Below, piece after piece: positions 1 through 9,852 of a DNA stretch of 64,000 nt; position 1 is the first letter of the stretch; the number at the start of each line of letters is the position of its first letter. This stretch comes from Actinomycetes bacterium (lineage in GTDB: Bacteria; Actinomycetota; Thermoleophilia; RBG-16-64-13): the NCBI GenBank assembly GCA_024637095.1, contig JAGXFV010000008.1:1-64000 (forward strand). Direction: 5' to 3'. Position numbers and translations under genes: made by a program. Under the pieces are notes generated by a model. It was given only the letters and a program-made list of their open reading frames with translations. It was not told the DNA's origin and did no database searches.

Positions 1-648
1 CTGGTGGCGTACACCGCCTACTCGGCGGCCGGACCCTTGGTCTCGCTCGCCACCACTCGGGACTTCGTCAGTTTCACCCGACTGGGACCGGTAACTATGC
101 CCGAGAACAAGGACGCCGCGGTGTTTCCCGTCCGCTTCGGTGGACGCTACGCCATGCTCAACCGGCCCTCGCCTTCGATGCCGGTGGGAGCGCACGTCTG
201 GATCTCGTTCTCCCCCGACCTCCACCACTGGGGAGACCACCAAATCCTGCTTCCATGCCGGCAGGGAGGCTGGTGGGACGCCAATAAGATCGGCCTCTCC
301 CCCCCACCCCTACTCACCGACGAGGGCTGGCTCCTCATGTACCACGGCGTGCGGCACACCATAGCCGGGGGCATTTACCGCCTGGGATTGGCCCTGCTTG
401 ACCGGGACGACCCCAGCAAGGTGCTGCGCCGGGCGGACGAATGGGTCTTCGGTCCCGAGGAGCCCTACGAGCGCTACGGAGACGTGGCCGACGTGGTCTT
501 CCCCTGCGGCTGGGTGCTCGATGGAGACGAACTGCGGATGTACTACGGCGCCGCCGACAGCAGCATGGCCCTGGCCGCCGCGCAGCTGCCGGAGGTGCTG
601 GAGTGGCTTGACCTGCACTCCTCGCCGGAGCCTGCGGAAGAAGCCTAG
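1..648 (+). CDS. GH130-family glycosidase/phosphorylase, 5' truncated by window
   Basis: The frame is open from base 1, so the GTG at 4 is only the first start codon inside the window; compared with the 309-residue paralogue at 1727-2656 roughly 95 N-terminal residues are missing. The visible part is the five-bladed propeller C-terminal region of GH130: it shares with the paralogue the pattern ARTxDF/TTRDF, FPxRxGGRY, the S-PDLxHWG block, the KIG.G/S-P block, YHGV and YGAAD/YWGGAD. Family members cleave or phosphorolyse beta-mannosides. The stop TAG overlaps the next start (TAGTG), so it is translationally coupled to the GT4 gene. The substrate cannot be read from sequence. Confidence 0.82.
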   Translation: MVAYTAYSAAGPLVSLATTRDFVSFTRLGPVTMPENKDAAVFPVRFGGRYAMLNRPSPSMPVGAHVWISFSPDLHHWGDHQILLPCRQGGWWDANKIGLSPPPLLTDEGWLLMYHGVRHTIAGGIYRLGLALLDRDDPSKVLRRADEWVFGPEEPYERYGDVADVVFPCGWVLDGDELRMYYGAADSSMALAAAQLPEVLEWLDLHSSPEPAEEA

Positions 649-1715
649 TGATGACTTCCCCTTTGCGCGTAGCCATGCTGGCGCCCATCGCCTGGCGCAC
701 ACCTCCCCGTCACTACGGGCCCTGGGAGCAGGTGGTGTCCCTGCTTACCGAGGGACTCGTTCGCCGGGGAGTGGATGTGACGCTGTTTGCCACCGCGGAC
801 TCACTGACCAGCGCCCGCCTGCACGCGGTATGTCCCACCGGCTACGAGGAGGACCGCACGCTCGACGCCAAGGTGTGGGAAGGCCTGCACATCTCGGAGG
901 TCTTCGAGAGGGCTGACGAATTCGACCTCATCCACAATCATTTCGACTTCCTGCCGCTGACCTACTCGCGACTCACGGACACGCCCCTGGTGGTCACCAT
1001 CCACGGGTTCTCCTCGGAGCGCATTCTGCCCGTGTACCGCAAATACGACCAGACCGCCCATTACGTCGCCATCAGCGACGCCGACCGGGCTCCGGGGCTG
1101 CGCTACGCGGCCACGGTGCATCACGGCATAGACCTCTCAGGTTTCAGCTTCCGGGAGGAGCCCGGGGAGTACCTGCTCTTCTTCGGCCGCATCCACCCCG
1201 ATAAAGGGGCTCACGAGGCTATCCAAATCGCCCGCCGGACGGGTCACCGGCTGATCCTGGCCGGGGTCATTCAGGACGAAGAGTATTTTCGCACCCAGGT
1301 CGAGCCCCACCTCGACGGCGACCGGGTGAAGTACGTGGGCTCCGCCGATCCCGCCCGCCGCGACCAACTCTTGGGCGGCGCCCTGGCGCTGCTCCACCCC
1401 ATCGCCTTCGACGAGCCCTTCGGTCTTTCGGTGGTGGAAGCCATGGCCTGCGGGACTCCGGTTGTGGCCTTCGAACGGGGCAGCATGCGGGAGGTCATCG
1501 CCGACGGAGAAACCGGGTTCCTGGTTCATTCGGTGGAGGAAGCCGTCGCCGCCATCGGCCCGCAGGGTTCCGCCGGCCCCCTGGCCGCGCTCGACCGCCG
1601 AGCCTGCCGCCGGTGGGTCAAGCAGAATTTCAGCGTTGAACGGATGGTCGACGGCTACCTGGAGGTCTACCAGGGCGTGCTCGAGCGGGCGGGGCGACTG
1701 GCCCTCGCCACCTAA
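648..1715 (+). CDS. Glycosyltransferase family 4 (GT-B fold)
   Basis: A 355-residue GT-B glycosyltransferase. The N-terminal half has LAPIAWR followed by a GPWEQVV loop typical of GT4 enzymes that bind the acceptor. The C-terminal half carries LLFFGRIHPDKG, the nucleotide-sugar region, and the EPFGLSVVEAMACGTPVV motif that holds the E-x7-E pair. It probably transfers a sugar from an NDP-sugar to a small acceptor or oligosaccharide in the cytoplasm. It starts at GTG 648 (ATG 651 is possible) overlapping the upstream stop, and is followed after 11 bp by a second GH130 gene. The sandwich GH130-GT4-GH130 suggests joint turnover of a manno-oligosaccharide-like compound; this is inference. Confidence 0.85.
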   Translation: MMTSPLRVAMLAPIAWRTPPRHYGPWEQVVSLLTEGLVRRGVDVTLFATADSLTSARLHAVCPTGYEEDRTLDAKVWEGLHISEVFERADEFDLIHNHFDFLPLTYSRLTDTPLVVTIHGFSSERILPVYRKYDQTAHYVAISDADRAPGLRYAATVHHGIDLSGFSFREEPGEYLLFFGRIHPDKGAHEAIQIARRTGHRLILAGVIQDEEYFRTQVEPHLDGDRVKYVGSADPARRDQLLGGALALLHPIAFDEPFGLSVVEAMACGTPVVAFERGSMREVIADGETGFLVHSVEEAVAAIGPQGSAGPLAALDRRACRRWVKQNFSVERMVDGYLEVYQGVLERAGRLALAT

Positions 1716-1726
1716 CCCCGAGAGCG

Positions 1727-2656
1727 ATGACCATGATCACCCGCCATCCCGGCAACCCCATTCTGACGAAGGCCGACGTTCCCTACCCTGTGGCGACCGT
1801 TCACAACGCGGGGGCCGTGAAGCACGAGGGCCGCTACCTGCTCCTCTTCCGCTCCCATCGGCTTAACGGCCGCTCAATCATCGGCTTGGCGGAGAGCGAC
1901 GATGGCTTCGGGTTCACGGTACGCCCCGAACCTTTTCTCGTACCCGCGAGCGAGGGGGTCTTCGCCGAGTACGAGGAGTGGGGCGTCGAAGACCTGCGCA
2001 TCTGTCCTCTGGAGGGCGAGTACCTGCTGACCTACAGCGCCTACTCCCGGCACGGCGTGCGGGTCGGCCTGGCCCGCACCACCGACTTTCGCTCGGTCGA
2101 GCGGGTGGCGCTGATCACCCCGGCGGACAGCCGGAACGTCGTGATCTTCCCGGAACGCATCGGCGGCCGCTATGTGCGCCTGGACCGGCCTCATTCGGAA
2201 ATCTCTCCCTGGGGCATCTGGGTCACCTACTCTCCCGACCTGGTCCACTGGGGCGACTCGCGCGTGGTGATGCAACCGCTCACCTACCACTGGGACGAAC
2301 AGAAAATCGGGCCGGGCGCGACGCCCATCAAGACTGCGCGGGGATGGCTCCACATCTACCACGGCGTCTATCCCACCATGGCCGGAGCCGTCTATCGGCT
2401 GGGAGCGGCCCTGCACGACCTCACCGATCCGGCCGTTCTGCTGGGCGTGGCCGATGAGTGGATTCTCGAACCCGAAGATCCCTGGGAACGCGTGGGTTAC
2501 GTACCCAACGTGGTCTTCACCTGCGGCGCCATCCCCGAGTCCGACGGGACAGTGAAGGTCTACTGGGGCGGGGCGGACACGGTGATGTGCGCAGGCACAG
2601 CTGTGATCGAGGATCTGGTCGACCTGTGCCTGGAAAAGCCGCGGCCCGCGCTCTGA
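1727..2656 (+). CDS. GH130-family glycosidase/phosphorylase
   Basis: Complete 309-residue GH130 protein. It begins with the HPGNPILT segment and has GVEDLRI around residue 85, the region where GH130 enzymes carry their presumed catalytic Asp. Later blocks are SPDLVHWGDS, KIGPGATPI, WLHIYHGV and YWGGADTVM. No signal peptide is visible, so it is cytoplasmic, as expected for a phosphorylase that conserves the sugar as a phosphate ester. It is a close paralogue of the truncated gene at 1-648 and is likely in the same operon. Whether it is a phosphorylase or a hydrolase, and its linkage preference, cannot be told by eye. Confidence 0.88.
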   Translation: MTMITRHPGNPILTKADVPYPVATVHNAGAVKHEGRYLLLFRSHRLNGRSIIGLAESDDGFGFTVRPEPFLVPASEGVFAEYEEWGVEDLRICPLEGEYLLTYSAYSRHGVRVGLARTTDFRSVERVALITPADSRNVVIFPERIGGRYVRLDRPHSEISPWGIWVTYSPDLVHWGDSRVVMQPLTYHWDEQKIGPGATPIKTARGWLHIYHGVYPTMAGAVYRLGAALHDLTDPAVLLGVADEWILEPEDPWERVGYVPNVVFTCGAIPESDGTVKVYWGGADTVMCAGTAVIEDLVDLCLEKPRPAL

Positions 2657-2776
2657 GGATCTCTCCGCGGCCGGGGAACCCCGCCGGGGTACGGGCGCGA
2701 ACCACGATGTTCGCGCCGATGTTATAGTGCGCTCTTCATCTGATGCCGACGGTGATCCCACCGGGGGGGCGAGATC

Positions 2777-3913
2777 ATGAGGAGAGAGACCTCCGCCGTT
2801 CACACCGGCGTGGACAAAGACGCGCACTACCGCTCAGTCACCACGCCCATTTATCCGAGCTCTACCTTCCGCTTCGAGGAGATCGGGCGCGTTCCCGAGT
2901 ACGACTACACCCGCAGCGGCAATCCCACCCGCGCCGCGCTCGAGGAGAACCTAGCTGCGCTCGAAGGGGGCAAGTGGGCGCGCGCCACCGCGACAGGGAT
3001 GGCCGCCGTCACCGCAGTCCCCCTCATGCTGGAGCAGGGCGCGCACATCATTGCCGGGCGCGATATCTACGGGGGGACTTACCGGCTCTTCGACGGCCTG
3101 CTGCCCCGCTTCGGAGTGTCGTTCTCCTTTGTCGACATGCGGAACCTGGATGAAGTCCGAGCCGCCATCCGCCCCCAAACCCGGCTCATCTGGATCGAGA
3201 CGCCCTCCAACCCCCTGCTCAACATCGTCGACATCGCCGCTGTGGCAGATTTGGCGAGCGAATCCGGCCTGCTTACCGCCGCGGATAACACCTTCCTCAG
3301 CCCCTATTTCCAGCGCCCCTTGGATCTGGGAGTCGACATCGTGGTCCACTCGACCACCAAGTACCTGAACGGCCACAGCGACGTGGTGGGAGGCGCGCTT
3401 ATCGCCTCGGGCGAAGATGTGACCGAGCGCCTGGGCTTCGTGGTCAACACCGCCGGGCTGGCGGGCTCTCCCTTCGACGCCTGGCTGGTGCTTCGCGGCG
3501 TGAAGACCCTTGGACCCCGGATGGAAGCTCACGAGCGAAATGCCGCGGCGGTCGCCGCTTTCCTGCGGGAGCATCCCAAGGTGGCCCGCGTCTACTACCC
3601 CGGCTTCGAGGATCATCCCGACCACGAGCTCGCCCGCCGTCAGCAGTCCGGGTTCGGCGGAATGGTTTCCCTCGACCTGGACACTGACCGGATCGAGCCC
3701 ACCGATTTCTTCGGGCGCCTGCATTACTTCGCCCTGGCGGAGTCCCTGGGCGGAGTCGAGTCCCTGGCCGAGCAGCCCTGGACCATGAGTCACGCCTCCA
3801 TGCCCGAGCGCGCCCGCCGGGAGGCCGGGATCAGCGAGGGCACCGTGCGGCTCTCGGTGGGCATCGAGCATCCCGACGACCTGCTGGAGGATCTGGGCCA
3901 GGCGCTCGGCTAG
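2777..3913 (+). CDS. Cys/Met metabolism PLP-dependent enzyme (cystathionine gamma-synthase/lyase family)
   Basis: A 378-residue fold-type I PLP enzyme of the trans-sulfuration family. Visible signatures are YTRSGNPTR near residue 44, the phosphate-binding ATATGMAA loop, AADNTF, and the PLP-lysine segment HSTTKYLNGHSD with the Schiff-base lysine near residue 195. The C-terminal ESLGGVESL and TVRLSVGIE blocks are typical of MetB/MetC/cystathionine gamma-lyase. Reaction choice (gamma-synthase, beta-lyase, gamma-lyase or O-acetylhomoserine sulfhydrylase) is not decidable by eye; the length favours MetB/MetC over the longer sulfhydrylases. The gene stands alone, with no methionine or cysteine partner gene beside it. 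Confidence 0.88.
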   Translation: MRRETSAVHTGVDKDAHYRSVTTPIYPSSTFRFEEIGRVPEYDYTRSGNPTRAALEENLAALEGGKWARATATGMAAVTAVPLMLEQGAHIIAGRDIYGGTYRLFDGLLPRFGVSFSFVDMRNLDEVRAAIRPQTRLIWIETPSNPLLNIVDIAAVADLASESGLLTAADNTFLSPYFQRPLDLGVDIVVHSTTKYLNGHSDVVGGALIASGEDVTERLGFVVNTAGLAGSPFDAWLVLRGVKTLGPRMEAHERNAAAVAAFLREHPKVARVYYPGFEDHPDHELARRQQSGFGGMVSLDLDTDRIEPTDFFGRLHYFALAESLGGVESLAEQPWTMSHASMPERARREAGISEGTVRLSVGIEHPDDLLEDLGQALG

Positions 3914-3963
3914 GAGGGCGAGGCCCAAGCGGTTCGGAGAGGCTTCGGTTTACTTGCTTTCGG

Positions 3964-5205
3964 TCAAAGGCTTCCGTTCAGCCGCCGCAGGAGGAGCCCA
4001 ACCGGCTCCATCCGCTCAGTCGAGACCTCCTCTCCGAGAACGGCCACCAAGGCGCGCAGACGCTCAGCGACCTGAGGGCTCTCTCTCCCGTAGTAAAAGG
4101 TCTCCTGAAGCCCCTCATGGAGCACGCTTTCCCAGCTCTGCCGCGGAACCCTCAGGCGCGGCCAACCCTCCTCGTCCCGGCGCACATCGTCGGCGACTAC
4201 CATTCGATTCAGCCGCAGCAGCAGGTCTTCGATGCGATCGATCGCCATTGACGCCGTCGTCGGATCGTTGACGCCCGGAGAAAGGGCGCGCACGGCGATG
4301 TCGGCCAGTTGGCGAAAACCGTAGCCGAGGTCTTGCTCAGTGGTGCGCTCGCTGCCCAAGTGGACGGCGCCCAGCAAGGTGTGATCATCGACCTCGGTCT
4401 CCGCGGGCCAGACTTCCAGCAGAGGACGGTCCAGCGAGATGAAGGTACCCACGGGAGCTACCAGTCGGACAAAGACGCCCTTGTCCATGGCCTCGCTGAG
4501 GAGAGCGCGCGAGCGGACAGAGGTGATGTAACCGGATCCCCGCGAGCGAACCGTGCGCGGCTCCGAATTCAACACCGCCTCTATCGAGGGTGCATTGGCC
4601 GGCGAAGCCTTCTCGAGCCTTTCTTCGCCCTCGGTCAGAAGCCGCGCGATCAAGGAGGCCTCGTCTGCGTGGATTCTCTCCAAGATCGAGCTCACCCTGA
4701 TCGAGAGCGACACGTGGTGGATGTAGTAGACAAAGACCCCCATGGTCGCCAGAGAAAACAGAAACGCGAGGCTGATCGAAATGCGGGGAACGAACTCGTC
4801 CAGCCATCCATTCGCACCCCGGGTCACCCTCATCACCGTCAGCGAATAGGCGAAGGTGGCAAGGAAGGCGCCGAGGGTTATCTTGCTGACACGATCCTGG
4901 AGAAAAGTCCTGAGCGCCCTAGGGGTGAACTGAGAACTGGTCAGCTGGAACACCAGGATGAGGATCGAGAAGACCAAAGCCGTGAGACTGACCATCGAGC
5001 CGGCGATCACCGAGAGCACCGAGCGGCCGGCGTCCGCGCTTCCCCCGAAGACAAGCTCGACCTGAGCGGCACCCTCCACCCACCGATCGACAATCGTGGT
5101 GCCGAGCGCGAGACCGACGGCCGCGAGAACCATTACACCGGGAACAAACCAGAGACTCGACTTGAGTCTTTCCTGAAAGTCCTCTAGCCAGCCTAGGTGG
5201 TCCAC
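3964..5205 (-). CDS. DUF2254 family membrane protein
   Basis: A 413-residue integral membrane protein. Hydrophobic segments lie at about residues 18-40, 65-88, 105-125 and 138-160, followed by a long soluble C-terminal half with AVRALSPGVNDPTTA, the hallmark stretch of DUF2254. It starts at GTG 5205 behind GGGAGGA. Function in the family is unknown; members are common in high-GC bacteria. It is convergent with the MetB-like gene and separated by about 130 bp from the ABC exporter genes, which run in the same direction, so co-transcription is uncertain. Confidence 0.85.
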   Translation of the reverse strand: MDHLGWLEDFQERLKSSLWFVPGVMVLAAVGLALGTTIVDRWVEGAAQVELVFGGSADAGRSVLSVIAGSMVSLTALVFSILILVFQLTSSQFTPRALRTFLQDRVSKITLGAFLATFAYSLTVMRVTRGANGWLDEFVPRISISLAFLFSLATMGVFVYYIHHVSLSIRVSSILERIHADEASLIARLLTEGEERLEKASPANAPSIEAVLNSEPRTVRSRGSGYITSVRSRALLSEAMDKGVFVRLVAPVGTFISLDRPLLEVWPAETEVDDHTLLGAVHLGSERTTEQDLGYGFRQLADIAVRALSPGVNDPTTASMAIDRIEDLLLRLNRMVVADDVRRDEEGWPRLRVPRQSWESVLHEGLQETFYYGRESPQVAERLRALVAVLGEEVSTERMEPVGLLLRRLNGSL

Positions 5206-5335
5206 GATCGCATCCTCCCGTCCGCTTACCTGTCCCGCCTGCCAACCTTCCCTATGGTGGCCTGATCGAAGCTCCGCTGCGGCGCGCGGAATGAAACAGA
5301 GTCGTCCGTCGAACCGCCTCGTAGCCGGCTATTAG

Positions 5336-7312
5336 TCAGCTAGGGTTCTTGCCCGCACTTACCGGCTCCGCCTCCCCACGAGACGCCGTCTCAGCGTCCC
5401 CTTGTCCGCCCGTATCCGGCCCGCCGGCCTCGGCGTCCCCATGCAGGTCCGCTTCTGTCTCCGCACCCTGAGCTAGGAACTGCCGTCGATAGAGGCCGGC
5501 GTAGGCCCCCTCGGCCGCCAACAGTTGCGCATGGGTGCCCCGCTCCACGATGGCCCCGTCTTCGAGCACCACGATGAGGTCGGCGCCGCGCACGGTAGAG
5601 AGACGGTGGGCCACCACCAAGGTGGTGCGCTCGTTGGTCAGATGCTCGAGCGCCCGCTGGATCAAGGCCTCGGTGCGGGTGTCGACGCTGGCGGTGGCCT
5701 CGTCAAGCAGGAGGATGCGGGGGTCACGCACCACCGCCCGGGCCAGCGCGACCAACTGTCTCTGGCCCTGGCTCAATCCGCCGCCCCGCTCGCCGACTTC
5801 GTGGCCGTAGCCCTGGTCAAAGCCCAAGATGAAGTCGTGCGCGCCCACCACGCGGGCGGCGGCTTCGACCTCCTCCTGCGAGGCTCCCGGCCGGCCGTAG
5901 GCGATGTTGTCGAACACCGTGCCCGAAAAGAGAAAGGGCTCCTGCAGAACGAGGCCCATGTGCTTGCGCAGCGAGGCCTGAGTCACCCTCCGCACGTCGA
6001 CCCCGTCGACAAGGACGTCTCCGCGCTCCACGTCGTAGTAACGCAGCAGCAGGCTGAGCAGAGTGGTCTTCCCGGATCCCGTCGGTCCGACGATGGCCAC
6101 GGTCTGGCCGGGCTCGGCCTCGAAGCTCACCCCGCGGAGCACCTCCTGCCCGTCGATGTAGGAGAAGTGCACGTCCCGGAAAGTGACCCTCCCGCGCATT
6201 CCACCGGCCGCAGAAACGTACCCCGACCCTGTCGCTGATCCCGAGTCCCCGAGCAATTCCTCGAGAGGCCGCGCGTCGGGCGCATCGAACACCTGGGGTT
6301 GCATGTCGAGCAGGTCGTAGATGCGTTCGGCGGCAGCCAAAGCTGCCTGGGCCTGGGCGTAGAAGGTCGACACCAGCTGGACCGGGCGGAAGAACTGCTG
6401 GACGTAAGTGAGAAAGGCAACCACCACGCCCACCGTCACCACCGGCGGCTGGCGCAAAGCCAGCCAGCCGCCATAGAGGGCCACGATGGCCATCGCCAGC
6501 GTGCTGAGCACGTCCATCACCGGGGTGAAGGCGCTGGTCACCCCCACGGCGCCCACGTTGGCGTCCCGATTGGCCGCGTTGCGGGCACGAAAGCGCTCGG
6601 TATTGGCGGCGGTGCGGTTGAAGGACTGGGCCACCTTTACTCCCGCCAGATCTTCCTGCAGGTCGGCGCTGACGTCCCCGATGGCTTCCCGGGTGCGGCG
6701 AAAGGCGCGACGGGCCAGGCGGGCAAAGACGCTGGTGGTCAGGAACATCAGCGGGATCACCACGAAGGAAGCCAGCGCCAGGCGCCACTCCAGTGCCAGC
6801 ATGGCGATGACTATCGCCACCAGGCCCACCACGCTGCCCACTGTCTGCACCGCGCCCTGGGTCAAGAGTTGGTTGAGCGCCTCGACATCATTGACCAGGC
6901 GACTCATCAGGTCGCCCGCGTCGTGCCGGTCGAAGAAACGCTTGTCCAACCTCTGAAGCGCGCCGAAGATCTCGCTGCGGAAGCGGGCCAGAGTCTGTTG
7001 GGCCACCCGGCCTATGACCCGAAACTGACCCCAAAGCGCAACGTAGCCCGCCAGATAGGTAGCGAGCAACAGGAGCATGAGGTTGCCCAACTCGCCCGCG
7101 TCGTCCTGAGAGATGGCCTGGTCGATGGCACGCCCGATCAAATAGGGGCCCGCGGCCGTAGCCAGAGCGCCCACCAGCGTCAATCCGCCGACCGCCGCTA
7201 ACTGCGGCCAAAAGTCCTTGATGGTCTTCAGCATGCGCGTGACGACCGCCCAGGTGTTGTTCGGTCTCTCGCGATCAGCGGCGAGGGCTTCCAAACTGCC
7301 ATGACCCCTCAT
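5336..7312 (-). CDS. ABC exporter half-transporter, canonical ATP site subunit
   Basis: 658 residues: a six-helix type-I exporter membrane domain (about 30-330) fused to an ATPase domain (about 385-615). Walker A is GPTGSGKTT, the signature is LSQGQRQ, Walker B plus catalytic glutamate is [12 protein letters not shown], and the H-loop reads VVAHRLSTV, so this subunit supplies intact catalytic residues. A charged tail of about 45 residues rich in Gly, Ala and Glu follows. The start codon overlaps the stop of the upstream half-transporter by 4 bp (ATGA), so the two are translationally coupled and probably form a heterodimer. Substrate unknown; multidrug or lipid export is typical for the family. 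Confidence 0.92.
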   Translation of the reverse strand: MRGHGSLEALAADRERPNNTWAVVTRMLKTIKDFWPQLAAVGGLTLVGALATAAGPYLIGRAIDQAISQDDAGELGNLMLLLLATYLAGYVALWGQFRVIGRVAQQTLARFRSEIFGALQRLDKRFFDRHDAGDLMSRLVNDVEALNQLLTQGAVQTVGSVVGLVAIVIAMLALEWRLALASFVVIPLMFLTTSVFARLARRAFRRTREAIGDVSADLQEDLAGVKVAQSFNRTAANTERFRARNAANRDANVGAVGVTSAFTPVMDVLSTLAMAIVALYGGWLALRQPPVVTVGVVVAFLTYVQQFFRPVQLVSTFYAQAQAALAAAERIYDLLDMQPQVFDAPDARPLEELLGDSGSATGSGYVSAAGGMRGRVTFRDVHFSYIDGQEVLRGVSFEAEPGQTVAIVGPTGSGKTTLLSLLLRYYDVERGDVLVDGVDVRRVTQASLRKHMGLVLQEPFLFSGTVFDNIAYGRPGASQEEVEAAARVVGAHDFILGFDQGYGHEVGERGGGLSQGQRQLVALARAVVRDPRILLLDEATASVDTRTEALIQRALEHLTNERTTLVVAHRLSTVRGADLIVVLEDGAIVERGTHAQLLAAEGAYAGLYRRQFLAQGAETEADLHGDAEAGGPDTGGQGDAETASRGEAEPVSAGKNPS

Positions 7313-9063
7313 GCGCCAACCTCCGCGCGATCGAGTTGCGAATCCACGATCTCTCCGTAGAGCGGGCTGGAACGGAGCAAATCGTCATGGCTGCCGATTC
7401 CCACCACGCAACCGTGATCGATCAGCACCACCCGGTCGGCGTTTCGCACAGTGGACAGGCGCTGGGCGATGATGAAGCTGGTCCGGCCGTGCATCAACTC
7501 GAGCAGAGCGGCCTGCATCCGAAACTCCGTCTCGGCATCCACGGAACTGGTGGCGTCGTCCAGCAGGAGGATTTTAGGGTCGAGCAGAAGCGTCCGCGCG
7601 ATGGAGATCCGTTGCCGCTGTCCCCCCGAGAGGGTCACCCCGCGCTCCCCGATCAACGAGTCGTAGCCTTCGGGGAGTTGAGCGACGAACTCATGAGCCT
7701 GAGCCGCACGGGCGGCCGCCTCCACCTCGCCCTCGGCCGCCCCGGGTCTTCCGTAGGCGATGTTCTCCCGCACGGTTCCCCCGAAGAGCACCGCCTCCTG
7801 CAGCACGATCCCAATCTGACTGCGCAGGCTGTTGAGGGTAAGGTCGCGCACATCATGGCCGTCGATGCGGACGGCACCCTCGACCACGTCGTAAAAACGG
7901 GGAATCAGGTTGATGATCGAGGATTTGCCGGATCCGGTGGCGCCCAGCAGCGCGATGGTTTCACCCGGTTTCGCGCTGAAGGAAACATCCTCCAGCACCC
8001 AGCCCTCCTGGCCCATGTAGCGGAAGTAGACCCGGTCGAATTCCACCGCCCCGCGCACGCCGGTCAGTTCCTCGGCTCCGGGCCGGTCGCGCACCTCGCT
8101 CTCGGCGTCCACCACCTCAAAGACCCGTTCCGCGCTGGCTCCGGCCCGGGAGATGCTGCCCGCGATGAACCCCAGTTGAAAGATCGGCATGAGCAGGAAG
8201 CTGAGGTAGGTGTTGAAGGCCACAAGTGTCCCCAACGTCAAGTCTCCGCCGATCACCTGCAATCCACCAACCCAAATGACGCCCAGCGTGCCCAGGTTGG
8301 ACACCAGGAAGATCACCGGGAAGGAACCTGCCAGCACCCGAACCACGCTGACGTTCTGGGCGAGCAACTCTTGGTTCGCCCTTTCGTAGCGCGCGGCTTC
8401 GAACGGCTCCTGGGCAAAGGCCTTCACCACGGCTACACCGGCCAGGTTCTCCTGTAGGACGGTATTGAGCACGGCCAGTCGCCGCTGCACGCTGCCAAAA
8501 AGCGGGAATACGCGGGCGATGAAAAAACCCAGGATCACGAAGATCACCGGGATGATCGACAAGGCGACCAGTGCGAGCCGCCATTCGGTGAGCAACAGGA
8601 TGAGCGCGGCCCCCGCCAGGGTGAGCACGGACGAGATCAGGATCAGGAAACCCTGTCCGGCGAAAGCGCGCACGTTCTCGACGTCCGAGGTGACCCGCGT
8701 CATCAGCTGACCGGTCTGCGCCCGGTCGTGGTAGCTAAAGGAGAGGTTCTGCAGCTTCTCGTAGATCACGTTGCGCAGGTCGAAGGCGATGCCCTGCCCG
8801 ATCTTCTCGGAGAGATAGCCTTGCAGAAAGCTAAAGAGCCCGCGGACCACCGCCACCATCAAGAGGCCCAAGACGGGCAACAATATCCAGCGCCACTCCC
8901 CGGCGGTGATTCCGCGATCGATCAGCAACCGCACGAATTGGGGGGCGGCCAGCGTGGCTCCGGTCACCGCCAGCAGCGAAACCAAGGCGGCGATGGCGGG
9001 CGGACGGTAGGCCCTGAGGAAACCCAGAGTGCGGCGGAGTTCGCGCCAGGGCACCTTTCGCAA
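7309..9063 (-). CDS. ABC exporter half-transporter, degenerate ATP site subunit
   Basis: 584 residues: six-helix exporter domain (about 15-310) and ATPase domain (about 340-575). Walker A is GATGSGKSS and the signature LSGGQRQR is intact, but the catalytic glutamate after Walker B is Asp ([12 protein letters not shown]) and the H-loop histidine is Gln ([10 protein letters not shown]). That pattern is known from heterodimeric exporters of the TM287/288, BmrCD and LmrCD type, in which one ATP site is non-consensus. It overlaps its partner by 4 bp. The start used here is TTG 9063; the ribosome-binding site before it is weak, so the N-terminus may be off by a few residues. Confidence 0.92.
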   Translation of the reverse strand: MRKVPWRELRRTLGFLRAYRPPAIAALVSLLAVTGATLAAPQFVRLLIDRGITAGEWRWILLPVLGLLMVAVVRGLFSFLQGYLSEKIGQGIAFDLRNVIYEKLQNLSFSYHDRAQTGQLMTRVTSDVENVRAFAGQGFLILISSVLTLAGAALILLLTEWRLALVALSIIPVIFVILGFFIARVFPLFGSVQRRLAVLNTVLQENLAGVAVVKAFAQEPFEAARYERANQELLAQNVSVVRVLAGSFPVIFLVSNLGTLGVIWVGGLQVIGGDLTLGTLVAFNTYLSFLLMPIFQLGFIAGSISRAGASAERVFEVVDAESEVRDRPGAEELTGVRGAVEFDRVYFRYMGQEGWVLEDVSFSAKPGETIALLGATGSGKSSIINLIPRFYDVVEGAVRIDGHDVRDLTLNSLRSQIGIVLQEAVLFGGTVRENIAYGRPGAAEGEVEAAARAAQAHEFVAQLPEGYDSLIGERGVTLSGGQRQRISIARTLLLDPKILLLDDATSSVDAETEFRMQAALLELMHGRTSFIIAQRLSTVRNADRVVLIDHGCVVGIGSHDDLLRSSPLYGEIVDSQLDRAEVGA

Positions 9064-9220
9064 AGAGAAGCCCCCGCGCGCGTGACTTCGGTTTGAAGGT
9101 CTGGAAGAGGTTTCAGGAGATATTGAACGGACTCCCCGGTGCCGGCCCGCGGCCTTATGGGACTGCGGGCCAGGAATTGGACATCGGGAAGTATAGACCT
9201 ATCGGCGGGTCCCGCCGGTC

Positions 9221-9475
9221 TCAGTGATTGCGAAGAGCGTCGATAAGCTCCTCCTTGTCCATGTCGGAGCGCCCCTCGATGCCCACCTCCTGGGCTTTGT
9301 CGTAGAGCTCTTCCTTGGTCCACTCCTCATAGGGAGCGCTCTCGCCGCCTCGCTCGGATGCCTCGTCGCCGGCATTGGCGATTCGGGCGGCCTTCTCCTT
9401 GCTCATCCCCTCCTCGCGCAGCGCTTCGTACTTGTCATCGTCCTTGATGCTGGGCCTATCTTTGCCTTTGGGCAT
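9221..9475 (-). CDS. Small Rho-N/SAP-like domain protein
   Basis: An 84-residue acidic protein. The N-terminal half (KGKDRPSIKDDDKYEALR, then EGMSKEKAARIANA) resembles the small DUF7218-type domain; the C-terminal half (WTKEELYDKAQEVGIEGRS, then DMDKEELIDALRNH) is a Rho termination factor N-terminal/SAP-like helix-extended loop-helix motif that usually binds nucleic acid. I start it at ATG 9475 rather than the track start at 9520 because a strong GGAGGTGAT lies 8 bases upstream of that ATG. Such proteins are widespread in actinobacteria, some near DNA-repair genes; no partner is evident here. Confidence 0.8.
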   Translation of the reverse strand: MPKGKDRPSIKDDDKYEALREEGMSKEKAARIANAGDEASERGGESAPYEEWTKEELYDKAQEVGIEGRSDMDKEELIDALRNH

Positions 9476-9852
9476 TTGCATCACCTCCATGAAAATGGTC
9501 CCCTGGAGAGGCGGCCGCAAACGGTGGATTCAAGGGGCCGGGGAGCATGCGATTCCTGACACAATTGGACTAGCGATTGTGGCAGGGCGGTGATAAGTTG
9601 AACCGTGAGTAGCTTAAGTCGGATGTCCGACCCGTCGGCCCCTCGCCTGGTTTAGGCGGATGGCTCGGCTGAAAGCGAACTCGACAACGAAGAGGGGCAA
9701 GCGTCAGGAAGGGAGTGATGCCTCTGGTTTGAGCTTTTACGCGCAAGTGCTGATCCTGGCCGAGGGCAAAACACCATTTATTGTCCGGACTGGGGTTGAG
9801 CGCGCCTCTCTTCGCCGAGAGGAGACTCAGAAGACATTACGGGAGGAAAATA
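9476..9852. other. Intergenic region between Rho-N gene and cytochrome gene
   Basis: 377 bases without a convincing gene. It holds the leader of the Rho-N gene on the minus strand and the leader of the cytochrome on the plus strand. A 68-codon plus-strand frame at 9660-9866 has no clear domain and runs into the cytochrome start, so I do not call it. A small hairpin (CCTCTC/GAGAGG, 9805-9822) sits about 30 bases before the cytochrome start codon. No convincing promoter or riboswitch was recognised. Confidence 0.5.

Noticed and set aside
9740-9800. Possible c-di-GMP riboswitch before the cytochrome gene
   Set aside because: Only a GGGCAAA-like string is shared; the conserved second half of the aptamer is missing.
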